Position numbers and translations under genes: made by a program. This document shows positions 1-7,132 of a stretch of 45,382 nt of DNA, piece after piece. Numbering within the stretch: position 1 is the stretch's first letter; each line of letters opens with the position of its first letter. This stretch comes from Verrucomicrobiia bacterium (lineage in GTDB: Bacteria > Verrucomicrobiota > Verrucomicrobiia > Limisphaerales > UBA1100): assembly GCA_014239365.1 (NCBI GenBank), contig JAAZZB010000070.1, positions 1 through 45,382 on the forward strand. Direction: 5' to 3'. The notes under the pieces are model-generated. The model had not been told where the DNA came from, did not search any database, and worked only from the letters and a program-made list of their open reading frames with translations.

Positions 1-435
1 GCCCATGCTTATACCACGGGTAATCAGGTGAAATTTAGCAGCACCGTGCCCAGTGTGGCCGGCGGAACGGCCACCACGTCCACAGTTTATTTTGTGGCGA
101 AGGTGACCGATGACACTTTCAGTTTGCACAACACCGCTGCTGATGCGGCCTCCGGTGCGAATAAAGTGAACCATACCGTCGCCAGCCCAGCGGAGGTCAC
201 CGTGAGCAGTGTTACCTACGCCAGCGATAAAATGGCCCTCGCCAGCGGCCACGGGATGTCGACGGGCGATACCTTTTACGTGTCCGGCGGCACTGTGCCC
301 GGCGGGTTAACCGACGGCAAGGCGTACTACGCCCGGATAGCCAGCGATGATATTTACTTCCACACCACCTCCGCCGACGCCACGGCTGGCACTAACACGG
401 TGGACATCACCACGGCGGGAACTGGGTTCAAACTT
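1..435 (+). repeat. Two imperfect tandem protein-domain repeats inside flgE
   Basis: Translated in the flgE frame, residues about 3-60 and 75-135 align. Both have a GHx/GNx turn, a V-rich strand, a VPxxxGG loop, a (V/A)YFVA or YYAR strand, and then a strand ending in TxADAxxGxN. Identity is visible by eye but is only moderate at the DNA level, so the duplication is old. Similar units occur in phage and secreted structural proteins. Confidence 0.5.
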
Positions 436-879
436 TACAAAGACACGGGCACGGTCTCGTCGCTTACCCTGACCGGTGGAGCGAGCATCAGCTCCTACAG
501 CATGGGTGCCGATGGTAAGGTAAACATGCTACTCACCGACGGCACGCAATACTCGCGAGCACAAATGTTACTGCAAAATTTCCAGAACCCTCAGGCGCTG
601 CTCAAGCAGGGTGCCAATCTTTATGGCAATCTCGCCACAGCGGGGCCGGCGGGCATCACCACTTCCAGTGCGGGCGCCACGGAAATTCTTAGCAACGCCA
701 AGGCCCCCGGCTCTTCCGGCATGGGCCGCATTGCGTCCGGCTCACTCGAGCTCTCCAATGTTGACATGGCGCGCGAATTCTCTAGTATGATTACCACGCA
801 ACGAGCTTTCCAGGCTAACGCCCGGGTGATCTCCACCAGTGACGAGATCCTCAAAGAAATGATGGCTCTGAAACGATAA
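1..879 (+). CDS. flgE: Flagellar hook protein FlgE, C-terminal part (5' end outside window)
   Basis: This is the structural subunit of the extracellular flagellar hook. The frame is open to the left edge, so only the last 292 residues are present and the true start lies outside. The C-terminus carries the hook/rod signature: a GSLELSNVDMAREF segment, then ITTQRAFQANARVI and a final amphipathic helix ending in LKR. This heptad-rich region forms the D0 coiled coil in FlgE/FlgF/FlgG proteins. The upstream half is not typical FlgE core. It contains two imperfect copies of a roughly 60-70-residue beta-rich unit with a shared ending (DxxFxLHxTxADAxxGxNxV). This is probably an expanded, surface-exposed hook domain. 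Forty-eight bases follow before fliL. FlgE is more likely than FlgG or FlgF because of the variable insert, but the N-terminus is unseen. Confidence 0.9.
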   Translation, partial: AHAYTTGNQVKFSSTVPSVAGGTATTSTVYFVAKVTDDTFSLHNTAADAASGANKVNHTVASPAEVTVSSVTYASDKMALASGHGMSTGDTFYVSGGTVPGGLTDGKAYYARIASDDIYFHTTSADATAGTNTVDITTAGTGFKLYKDTGTVSSLTLTGGASISSYSMGADGKVNMLLTDGTQYSRAQMLLQNFQNPQALLKQGANLYGNLATAGPAGITTSSAGATEILSNAKAPGSSGMGRIASGSLELSNVDMAREFSSMITTQRAFQANARVISTSDEILKEMMALKR

Positions 880-927
880 CGCAATCGCACACATAACTGA
901 TTTTTAACCTAAAAATGGAGGTAAACC

Positions 928-1677
928 ATGGCTGAAGAAGAAGCACAAGCACCCGAAGAAAACGCCGCCGCCGAAGGCGAAGCTCAAGCTCCCGCCGGCG
1001 AGGCCGCGGCCGCGCCCGAAGAGGCTGCGCCCAAACCGCCCAGTATGCTCGTCCCTATGCTCCTCACCTCCGTGTTGAGCATTGGCGGTGCCTACGCGAT
1101 TTTCCAATTCGCCGTGGTGCCCTCATTGGTGGGTGGATTCCAAAAAGTAATTGAAGATTCCAACGGCACCCTAACTTTCCAACTCGTGCAAGGCGGCGGC
1201 GATGCCCACGCCAAAGGCGATGGTGCCAAAGGCGATGGTGCCCACGGTGGCGGTGATGATGGCCACGGTGGTGGCGATGATGGCCACGGTGGTGGCGATG
1301 ATGCCCACGGCGATGGTGCCGAAGGCGGTGGCGCGGCCAAGGGCGAAACGGACGCGGGCGCGGAAGTGCCTATCGTAGAAGATGGCGATTTTATCGTCAT
1401 CAATCCTGCAGATTCCGCCCGAGCTCACTTGATGGTGGAGATTTATTTGGTCCGAAAAAATAAGGATGACAATGAATTTCCAGCAGCGGTGAAAAAAAAT
1501 TGGAAACGATTGCAGGCACTGGTCAACAGTGAACTCTCGGCGTTGACCGTTGAAGTGATGTCCGACAGCAGCACCAAAGGCGGAATGTCCGCTGAATTTA
1601 AGGAGTTGTTCGGGGCCGTCCTGGGCTCAGCGCATCCGATTAAAGAAGTCATCATTTCCAAATGGGTGATGCAGTAA
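928..1677 (+). CDS. fliL: Flagellar basal-body-associated protein FliL with Gly/His/Asp-rich linker
   Basis: FliL is an inner-membrane, single-span protein that surrounds the stators at the basal body. Here a cytoplasmic Ala/Glu/Pro-rich segment (about 1-38) precedes one transmembrane helix (about 40-62). A linker of about 70 residues made of Gly, His and Asp follows (about 90-140), and then a C-terminal FliL domain of about 110 residues beginning near IVEDGDFIVINP. At 249 residues it is well above the usual 150-180, and the linker explains the excess. A strong Shine-Dalgarno GGAGG lies 7 bases before ATG 928. It is followed by fliM after 28 bases, in an apparent fliL-fliM-fliN operon. The His/Asp repeats could bind divalent metal, but this is only an inference from composition. 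Confidence 0.9.
   Translation: MAEEEAQAPEENAAAEGEAQAPAGEAAAAPEEAAPKPPSMLVPMLLTSVLSIGGAYAIFQFAVVPSLVGGFQKVIEDSNGTLTFQLVQGGGDAHAKGDGAKGDGAHGGGDDGHGGGDDGHGGGDDAHGDGAEGGGAAKGETDAGAEVPIVEDGDFIVINPADSARAHLMVEIYLVRKNKDDNEFPAAVKKNWKRLQALVNSELSALTVEVMSDSSTKGGMSAEFKELFGAVLGSAHPIKEVIISKWVMQ
1240..1302 (+). repeat. Three tandem 21-bp units encoding a Gly/Asp/His heptad in fliL
   Basis: Three 21-bp copies (1240-1260, 1261-1281, 1282-1302) encode AHGGGDD/GHGGGDD-type heptads. Degenerate partial copies lie on both sides (1200-1340). The last two are identical in sequence, which suggests recent slippage. The repeat is in frame, so changes in copy number would alter linker length without a frameshift. Confidence 0.8.
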
Positions 1678-1705
1678 AACACAATTAACCCGATAGAAAA
1701 AAACG

Positions 1706-2779
1706 ATGAGTTGGCGAATCGATCCTAATTCGGAAGTGCGGTTGTTCCGGGATATGACCTCCCCGGTCGGCGCACCTGTCCGTTTTGCCGATGACCCCGC
1801 AGGCGAAGGCGGCGAGGAGGCCCCCGAAGGCGGTTCGCCCGAGGAATCCATTCCCTTGCATCGCCCCAACGGCACGCTCGAAGACGTGCCCGCCAGCGCC
1901 ATCCACACCTTCACCGTTGGCAAACAAGCCTCGATGTCCTCCACCGAGGTGCATCGATTCCAAAAACAAAACGCCCTGCTCCTGCGCTCTCTGGGCTCGC
2001 GTTTATCCCTGTTTTTACGGAGCGAACTGATGCTTGAGCAAACCTCGCTGGAAGTCACCGATCTTGGCCGATTCGCCAAAGAAATCGGGCACGACCGCCA
2101 TATGGTTCTTTTCAAACTGCATCCGCTCGAAGCCATTGGCGCGCTCGACATCGCCAAGCCCCTCGGCCTCACCATTGCCGATCGTATGCTCGGCGGCAAA
2201 GGCTTTGCCGTCAATCCGGAGCGCACCATCCGCGAAGTGGAAACCGCGCTCATCGATCAAGTCGCCCAAATTTTACTGCGCGAATGGGCGAGGTTCTGGA
2301 ATTTTGAAGAGCCCCTCCGCGCCACCCTGCTCGGCAACGAAAGCGATCCCACTCACATCCCCGCCGCCAGTATGGAGGAAACTTTTTACCACATCGCCAT
2401 CGAAGCGGAGATGGGCGATTGTATGGATCAAATGCAATTGCTCCTCCCCGTCCGCGGCCTCGAGCCTTTGCTGCGCCATCTCGCCCAGCAAACCCACAGC
2501 GGCACCGAGGATGAAGAGGAAGAATATTACGAAGCCGATGCAGTGAAGTGGAAACACATGTACGACAAGGTGAAAGTGCCTTTGGTCGCACAATGGACCG
2601 ACCTCACCATCCTCACCCGCGAACTGCTGCACCTCAAAGAAGGCGACATCATCCCGATCGACCCCAAGCGCCTCAAGCAAGTGGAAGTGCAGCTCGCCGG
2701 CCAAACCAAATACACCGGCAGCCTCGGCAGCCTCGACAACAAAACCGCCGTCCAAATCAGGGAACAATTTAAACCCTAA
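1706..2779 (+). CDS. fliM: Flagellar motor switch protein FliM
   Basis: FliM is the middle-layer C-ring subunit that contacts FliG and FliN. The central CheC-like domain is recognisable from about residue 75 to 280, including the GG(x)G turn in DRMLGGKGF, which lies at the FliG-binding surface. A C-terminal SpoA domain (about 285-357) covers KVKVPLVAQW to the end. Length 357 is slightly above the usual 330. The N-terminus is atypical: the conserved LSQ(D/E)EIDALL peptide that binds phosphorylated CheY is absent. It is replaced by an acidic, Pro/Gly-rich stretch of about 55 residues (RFADDPAGEGGEEAPEGG). There is no strong Shine-Dalgarno before ATG 1706, so coupling to fliL is likely. fliN starts 20 bases after the stop. 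Confidence 0.92.
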   Translation: MSWRIDPNSEVRLFRDMTSPVGAPVRFADDPAGEGGEEAPEGGSPEESIPLHRPNGTLEDVPASAIHTFTVGKQASMSSTEVHRFQKQNALLLRSLGSRLSLFLRSELMLEQTSLEVTDLGRFAKEIGHDRHMVLFKLHPLEAIGALDIAKPLGLTIADRMLGGKGFAVNPERTIREVETALIDQVAQILLREWARFWNFEEPLRATLLGNESDPTHIPAASMEETFYHIAIEAEMGDCMDQMQLLLPVRGLEPLLRHLAQQTHSGTEDEEEEYYEADAVKWKHMYDKVKVPLVAQWTDLTILTRELLHLKEGDIIPIDPKRLKQVEVQLAGQTKYTGSLGSLDNKTAVQIREQFKP

Positions 2780-2799
2780 CCCAAAAAGGGAACCAAGCT

Positions 2800-3135
2800 A
2801 TGAGTGATACCGAGACAACCGAAGAGACAACCGCAACCGAAGCCACCGAAGGCACGGAAGCCGCTGTGGACACTGCTGCGACCGACGCGCCTTCTAATTT
2901 GGATTTCCTGCTCGATGTGCCCGTGAAGCTTTCCGCCGAACTGGGCAGTTGCAAAATGACGATGCAGGAATTGCTGGATCTGGACCTCGGCACCGTGGTG
3001 CAGCTGGACAAACCCGCTAATGCGAACGTGGACGTGTACGTGAACCAAAAGCTCGTCGCCCGCGGCGAAGTGGTGGTGGCGGAAGACAATTTTGGCATAC
3101 GCATCAAGGAAATCGTTGCCAAAGCAGCCGGATAA
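2800..3135 (+). CDS. fliN: Flagellar motor switch protein FliN
   Basis: FliN forms the base of the C-ring together with the SpoA domain of FliM and helps dock export substrates. The 111-residue protein has an acidic Thr/Glu-rich N-terminal tail (1-33) followed by one SpoA domain (about 35-110). The family-typical LLDVPVKLSAELG and the ending GEVVVAEDNFGIRI are present. Length is normal for a short FliN and there is no CheC/FliY phosphatase domain. AAGGGA lies at Shine-Dalgarno distance before ATG 2800. It is the last gene of the fliL-M-N group; a 250-base gap with its own promoter follows. Confidence 0.93.
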   Translation: MSDTETTEETTATEATEGTEAAVDTAATDAPSNLDFLLDVPVKLSAELGSCKMTMQELLDLDLGTVVQLDKPANANVDVYVNQKLVARGEVVVAEDNFGIRIKEIVAKAAG

Positions 3136-3201
3136 TTACAGGCCATAAAAGGAGTGTTTTTCTGGTAAAACTGGAAAAATAACAAAATACAGCTTCAAAA
3201 A

Positions 3202-3225
3202 CGGATGTTTTCCACAAAACATCCG
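3202..3225. other. Perfect 10-bp inverted repeat upstream of the fliO sigma-54 promoter
   Basis: CGGATGTTTT, a CCAC spacer and AAAACATCCG form a perfect inverted repeat. It sits 22 bases before the -24 element of the fliO promoter and about 65 bases after the fliN stop. No T-run follows on the plus strand, so a canonical intrinsic terminator is unlikely. It could be an operator for an enhancer-binding protein or a weak fliN terminator. Confidence 0.45.
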
Positions 3226-3246
3226 AATTATTCCATTTTCAATAAC

Positions 3247-3262
3247 TGGCACGCTATGTGCT
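3247..3262 (+). promoter_or_regulatory. Sigma-54 (-24/-12) promoter for fliO-P-Q-R-flhB
   Basis: TGGCACGCTATGTGCT matches the RpoN consensus TGGCACG-N4-TTGCW, with GG and GC in the required spacing and one mismatch (G for T) in the -12 half. Transcription should start near 3274, giving a leader of about 110 bases before fliO. The same element type precedes four other units in the window, which raises confidence. Confidence 0.8.
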
Positions 3263-3289
3263 GCTCTGAGGGTGTGTTGGCAATGAATG

Positions 3290-3334
3290 CCGGTCCCCTC
3301 GGGTGCGAGGAGCCGCCAAGGAAGGCGGGGCCGG
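3290..3334 (+). other. GC-rich foldable segment in the fliO leader
   Basis: Within the predicted 5' leader, CCCCTCG and CGAGGAG can pair, CCGCC can pair with GGCGG, and the outer CCGG blocks can pair with each other. This makes a compact branched structure ending about 50 bases before the fliO start. No known riboswitch is recognised. It may only stabilise the transcript. Confidence 0.3.
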
Positions 3335-3385
3335 AATGGGCTAACGCACTAATCGCAACGGAATGCACCAACCGCAGGGTTGAAA

Positions 3386-3988
3386 ATGGAAATGAATCGC
3401 ACAAGACAAAGGTGGTTTGCCGGGCTACTGGCCTACGCGCTGCTCGTGATGCCCGCAACTGTAGCGCAATCAGCGCAATCAGCGCAATCGGCGCAGTCCA
3501 CCACTCAATCTACTGCCCCCACTCCCGCCAACACATCGGCGGTGAAGGGGACCAACTCTCCCCCCCGCGAATCCTCCGCTGCCAAGCGCCCGGTGTACGG
3601 CATCCAGCAACCCCGCGAAACTTTTGAGCCCAAGGACGGCGGTGTCACCGGTGTGTTTATGCGGCTGCTCGGTGCGATGGCCATCATCATCAGCCTGCTA
3701 CTGCTCGGCGCATGGTGGTTCCGCAAATCGCGCCTCATCGGGCTGGTGCCCGCGGCGCAGGCCAATCTCAAAATTATTGAAACCCGCTCGCTCGCCTCCC
3801 GCCACGCTTTGCACGTGGTGGAATATGGCGAGCAGCGGTTCCTAATTGCCGACTCGCCCGCCGGCACCAACTTCCTCACTCACCTCGATGAGGTGGCGGA
3901 AGCGGCGGACGAGGATGCGGATGTTGAACCGGAGCCCGGTTCCTTCGCCGCCAAGCTCAAAGGTTTTCTGGATCGGAAGAAGTCATGA
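3386..3988 (+). CDS. fliO: Flagellar biosynthesis protein FliO
   Basis: FliO is a small membrane protein that helps assemble the FliP-FliQ-FliR export-gate core. The 200-residue product has an N-terminal hydrophobic signal-like segment (about 8-26), then a low-complexity QSA repeat (about 28-42) and a Pro/Thr-rich periplasmic region. One transmembrane helix follows (about 88-110, GAMAIIISLLLLGAWWF). The cytoplasmic FliO domain contains IIETRSLASRHALHVVEYGEQRFLIA. I chose ATG 3386, which has CAGGG six bases upstream, rather than TTG 3380. ATG 3392 is a possible alternative. The stop overlaps the fliP start (ATGA), so the two genes are translationally coupled. Confidence 0.87.
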   Translation: MEMNRTRQRWFAGLLAYALLVMPATVAQSAQSAQSAQSTTQSTAPTPANTSAVKGTNSPPRESSAAKRPVYGIQQPRETFEPKDGGVTGVFMRLLGAMAIIISLLLLGAWWFRKSRLIGLVPAAQANLKIIETRSLASRHALHVVEYGEQRFLIADSPAGTNFLTHLDEVAEAADEDADVEPEPGSFAAKLKGFLDRKKS

Positions 3989-4803
3989 ACACATACCCTA
4001 ATGATTATATCGTGACGACCCGACCGGAACCTCCCCGACCGCGACCCCGCCGCTGGATCTGGCTTGTTCCAGTATTCCTGCTGGCGGGCGCGGGCGGGCT
4101 GTGGGCTCAGGCGGGCGGCGGCACGAATGACGCTTTCAATTTGAACATCGGCATCGGCGGCCTCACCGAGCCGGGCAAAATCAACATCGCCATTCGCATT
4201 GTGTTTTTGATGACGCTACTGACGGTGGCGCCTTCGCTGATTATGTTGATGACCTGTTTCACGCGGATCATCATTGTGTTTTCATTTTTGCGCAACGCCC
4301 TCTCGCTGCAGGGCGTGCCGGCCAATCAAATCATGGTGGGCTTCGCGTTGTTCATGACGTTTTTTATCATGCAACCGGTTTACCAAAAAATAGATGCCGA
4401 GGCCATCCAGCCGTATTCGCAGGGGCAGCTGGGCGGCGGCGCGGCGCTGGAGGTGGCCAAGGGGCACTTGAAAGATTTTATGCTGCGTCAGGCCCGCGAG
4501 CGGGATGTGGAATTTTTTGTGGGCCTCGCCAAGATGGGCCCCACGAAGGTGGAAGATCTGCCGATGACGGTGGTGATCCCGGGCTTTATTCTTAGCGAAT
4601 TGCGCACGGGATTCCAGATGGGATTCCTGTTGTTTATTCCGTTTATCTTAATTGATTTCGTGGTGGCGATTGTGTTGATGAGCCTCGGCCTGCTGTTTTT
4701 GCCGCCGGTGACAATCTCGATGCCGCTGAAAATTCTCCTGTTCGTTTTGGTCGATGGCTGGACTCTGGTGGTTCAATCCCTCGCGATGAGCTTCGGGACG
4801 TAA
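3985..4803 (+). CDS. fliP: Flagellar type III export gate protein FliP
   Basis: FliP is the main subunit of the export-gate core pore (FliP5-FliQ4-FliR1). The 272-residue protein shows an Arg/Pro-rich n-region of about 25 residues, a cleavable-type signal helix (WLVPVFLLAGAGGLWAQ), and then the FliP domain. Family hallmarks include TCFTRIIIVFSFLRNALSLQGVPANQIMVGFALFMTFF (positions about 92-129) and a C-terminal pair of helices with FLPPVTISMPLK. The signal-peptide n-region is longer than usual. ATG 3985 overlaps fliO by 4 bases and is preceded by GGAAGAAG. fliQ follows after 18 bases. Confidence 0.95.
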   Translation: MNTYPNDYIVTTRPEPPRPRPRRWIWLVPVFLLAGAGGLWAQAGGGTNDAFNLNIGIGGLTEPGKINIAIRIVFLMTLLTVAPSLIMLMTCFTRIIIVFSFLRNALSLQGVPANQIMVGFALFMTFFIMQPVYQKIDAEAIQPYSQGQLGGGAALEVAKGHLKDFMLRQARERDVEFFVGLAKMGPTKVEDLPMTVVIPGFILSELRTGFQMGFLLFIPFILIDFVVAIVLMSLGLLFLPPVTISMPLKILLFVLVDGWTLVVQSLAMSFGT

Positions 4804-4821
4804 ATAACTGAAAGGAAAATT

Positions 4822-5091
4822 ATGAGTCCGGATTATACCGTAGAAATCTTGAAGGGGTTGATGACCCACGTGCTGATGGTCGCCGGCCCGCTGTTGCTCA
4901 CCGGTTTGTGCGTGGGCCTGTCGGTGAGTTTGTTTCAGGCGGTGACTTCGCTGCAGGAACAAACGCTCACCTTTGTGCCCAAGGCGCTGGCGGTGGGTGC
5001 GTTGTTGTTTCTCATTATGCCGTGGATGGTGCGCACGGTGATGGATTACACCCGCGAAATCATTGAGAAAATGCCAGCGATGGCCGGGTGA
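4822..5091 (+). CDS. fliQ: Flagellar type III export gate protein FliQ
   Basis: FliQ is a two-helix hairpin protein that encircles FliP in the export gate. The 89-residue product has the expected length, two transmembrane helices (about 16-38 and 53-75) and the family segment SLFQAVTSLQEQTLTFVPK between them. AAAGGA lies just upstream of ATG 4822. The stop overlaps the fliR start as TGATG. Confidence 0.95.
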   Translation: MSPDYTVEILKGLMTHVLMVAGPLLLTGLCVGLSVSLFQAVTSLQEQTLTFVPKALAVGALLFLIMPWMVRTVMDYTREIIEKMPAMAG

Positions 5092-5861
5092 TGGCTGAGC
5101 TATTTCTAGTTTGGTTTTTGATCTTCGTGCGGGCGGGCTCGATGTTGTTCATCTTCCCGATTTTTGCCGCCGCTGCTATGCCCGTTCGCCTGCGCCTCGC
5201 CATCGCGGGGTTTCTTGCGGTGCTGACTTTGCCGGGCGTGATGCTTCCGCCGGATGCCCTCCAATTTACGCTGTTCCAATTTGTGCTATTGGTGGGCAAG
5301 GAAGTGATGGTGGGGTTGATGCTCGGGTTTGTGGTGCGGCTCATTATGTTTTCCGTGGCCTTGGCCGGCCATTACATCGGCACGGAAATGGGCCTGCAAC
5401 TTTCAAGCCTCATCGCCCCGGGCGAAACGGATCCTTCGCCCACGCCCAGCGCGATCCTTTCGCTGCTCGCGGTGATGCTGATGTTCGCGCTCGATGTGCA
5501 TTTTGAATTGCTGATGGGTTTCCAGCAATCCTACAGCGTGCTGCCCATCGGCGAAGGGAAGCTTACGGGCCCGCTCTTTAGTGCGATCACCGCTATGTGC
5601 GCGCACACGTTTGTGGTGGCCGTGCGCATCGCGGCGCCGGTGATCGCGGTGGGCATTGTGGTGAGTTTGTTGCTGATGGTGTTGGCGAAAACTATTCCGC
5701 AAATCAACGTGTTTATTGAGAGTTTTTCCGTGCGCATTTTGGTGGGCGTGTTTCTGTTTGGATTCACGCTCTCGATGGCGGCGCGGCAAATCACTGAGTA
5801 TCTGCACAAACTGCCGGATGATTTCGTGGTGGCCACGCGGCTGATGGGATTGGGAGGATAG
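5091..5861 (+). CDS. fliR: Flagellar type III export gate protein FliR
   Basis: FliR is the single-copy subunit that closes the export-gate core. The 256-residue protein is almost wholly hydrophobic, with about six membrane segments. It shows family features such as FPIFAAAAMPVRLRLAIAGFLA near the N-terminus and PQINVFIESFSVRILVG in the C-terminal third. ATG 5091 shares one base with the fliQ stop. A GTG at 5088 is also in frame, but the ATG coupling is more natural. flhB begins 3 bases downstream with a strong GGGAGGAT ribosome binding site inside the fliR 3' end. Confidence 0.94.
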   Translation: MAELFLVWFLIFVRAGSMLFIFPIFAAAAMPVRLRLAIAGFLAVLTLPGVMLPPDALQFTLFQFVLLVGKEVMVGLMLGFVVRLIMFSVALAGHYIGTEMGLQLSSLIAPGETDPSPTPSAILSLLAVMLMFALDVHFELLMGFQQSYSVLPIGEGKLTGPLFSAITAMCAHTFVVAVRIAAPVIAVGIVVSLLLMVLAKTIPQINVFIESFSVRILVGVFLFGFTLSMAARQITEYLHKLPDDFVVATRLMGLGG

Positions 5862-5864
5862 ATT

Positions 5865-6965
5865 ATGGCTGAAAACGATCAAGGCCAGGAGAAAACCGAA
5901 CAGCCCACCGCAAAAAAATTGCAGGAGTTGATGGAGGGCGGCCAGTTCGCGAAAAGCCAGGAGGTGTCCACGCTGGTGCTGCTGGTGCTGGCGCTAATGG
6001 TGTTCACGATTATGGCACCCAAAATGGTGGCCATCTTTCAGATGTACCTCGTGAGCACCATCCAGCAAATGAGCTCATTGCGCTTAACCGCCGAGTCATT
6101 CCCAAGTTTCTTTAACCGGTTTTTGGTCGTGTCCAGCAGTATGATTTTGCCGGTGATGTTTGCGGGGGTGATGGCTGGAATCATCGGTGCGGGCAGCCAA
6201 AGTAAATTCAAAATGACGCCCAAAGCCATCGAGCCGAAATTTTCAAAACTCAATCCATTAAAGGGCTTCAAAAATATTTTCAGCAGCAAATCGATTGCCA
6301 AGTTGTTTGTGAGCCTCGCCAAGTTTGTGGTCATCTTTGGATTCACCTATCCGGTGTTGAAAGAGGTGCTGGATGATCCGGTTTTTTATTCGGCCATCGA
6401 CGTGAAACATTTGCTTTTGTTTATGGGCCAAACCGCACAAAGCGTGGGCATGCGCGTGGTGGCGGGGATGGTGGTAATCGCTGCGGCGGACTACGCTTTT
6501 CAGGTTTGGAAAAATGAACAGGATAGCCTGATGACCAAACAGGAGGTGAAGGACGAAACCAAACAAGCCGACGGTAATGCCCAGGTGAAAGGCGAACAAA
6601 AACGCCGTCGCCGCCAAATGTTGATGGATGCGATGCAGGAAGAAATCCCGCAAGCGGATGTCATCGTCACCAACCCCACGCACTTGGCCATTGCGATTAA
6701 ATACGATCGCGATGATATGGCCGCGCCGCGCGTGGTGGCCAAGGGCGCGCGCTACAATGCCCTGCGCATCCGCGAGATTGCGAAAAAGCACGACGTGCCC
6801 ATCGTGGAAAATAAACCGGTGGCGCGGCTGCTCTTCAAGCACTGCAAAGTGGGCCGCGAGATCATCCCCGAGATGTTTGCCGCCGTGGCGGAGATTTTGG
6901 CCTACGTGTACCGCACCAACCGTTATCGGTATTACACCCGCGGGCAACGGGTTCCGACGGATTAA
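5865..6965 (+). CDS. flhB: Flagellar export switch protein FlhB
   Basis: FlhB controls the substrate-specificity switch of flagellar export from rod/hook to filament subunits. The 366-residue protein has an N-terminal EKTEQPTAKKLQ motif, four transmembrane helices (about 30-210) and a basic linker (EQKRRRRQM). Its cytoplasmic domain contains the autocleavage motif NPTH (near 6673-6684), followed by LAIAIKYDRDDMAAPRVVAKG. Asn and Pro of the cleavage site are intact, so self-cleavage is expected. It is the last gene of the fliO-P-Q-R-flhB unit; a 167-base gap with a promoter separates it from flhA. Confidence 0.96.
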   Translation: MAENDQGQEKTEQPTAKKLQELMEGGQFAKSQEVSTLVLLVLALMVFTIMAPKMVAIFQMYLVSTIQQMSSLRLTAESFPSFFNRFLVVSSSMILPVMFAGVMAGIIGAGSQSKFKMTPKAIEPKFSKLNPLKGFKNIFSSKSIAKLFVSLAKFVVIFGFTYPVLKEVLDDPVFYSAIDVKHLLLFMGQTAQSVGMRVVAGMVVIAAADYAFQVWKNEQDSLMTKQEVKDETKQADGNAQVKGEQKRRRRQMLMDAMQEEIPQADVIVTNPTHLAIAIKYDRDDMAAPRVVAKGARYNALRIREIAKKHDVPIVENKPVARLLFKHCKVGREIIPEMFAAVAEILAYVYRTNRYRYYTRGQRVPTD

Positions 6966-7017
6966 TTTGGTAAAAAAAGCTGAAAAATGACAAATTTCCC
7001 CCAAAAATTACAAAAAC

Positions 7018-7033
7018 TGGCATCCCATGTGCT
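7018..7033 (+). promoter_or_regulatory. Sigma-54 (-24/-12) promoter for flhA-flhF
   Basis: TGGCATCCCATGTGCT has GG and GC at the correct 24/12 spacing. It matches the fliO promoter closely, with the same ATGTGCT half. It lies 99 bases before the flhA start, in a gap that also has the A-rich upstream tract seen before the other sigma-54 elements in the window. Confidence 0.75.
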
Positions 7034-7132
7034 GCGTGATGGGGTGTGCGCACGGATGCGCGCTTTGACGGATTATCCGAAAATGACTGAATATCAGCCA
7101 GCAATCCACGCCCCCGAAGGGCGTCTCGCGGT

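Noticed and set aside
3205..3627. 140-codon plus-strand frame overlapping fliO
   Set aside because: It crosses the sigma-54 promoter, the foldable leader and the fliO start in another frame. Its composition is not protein-like.
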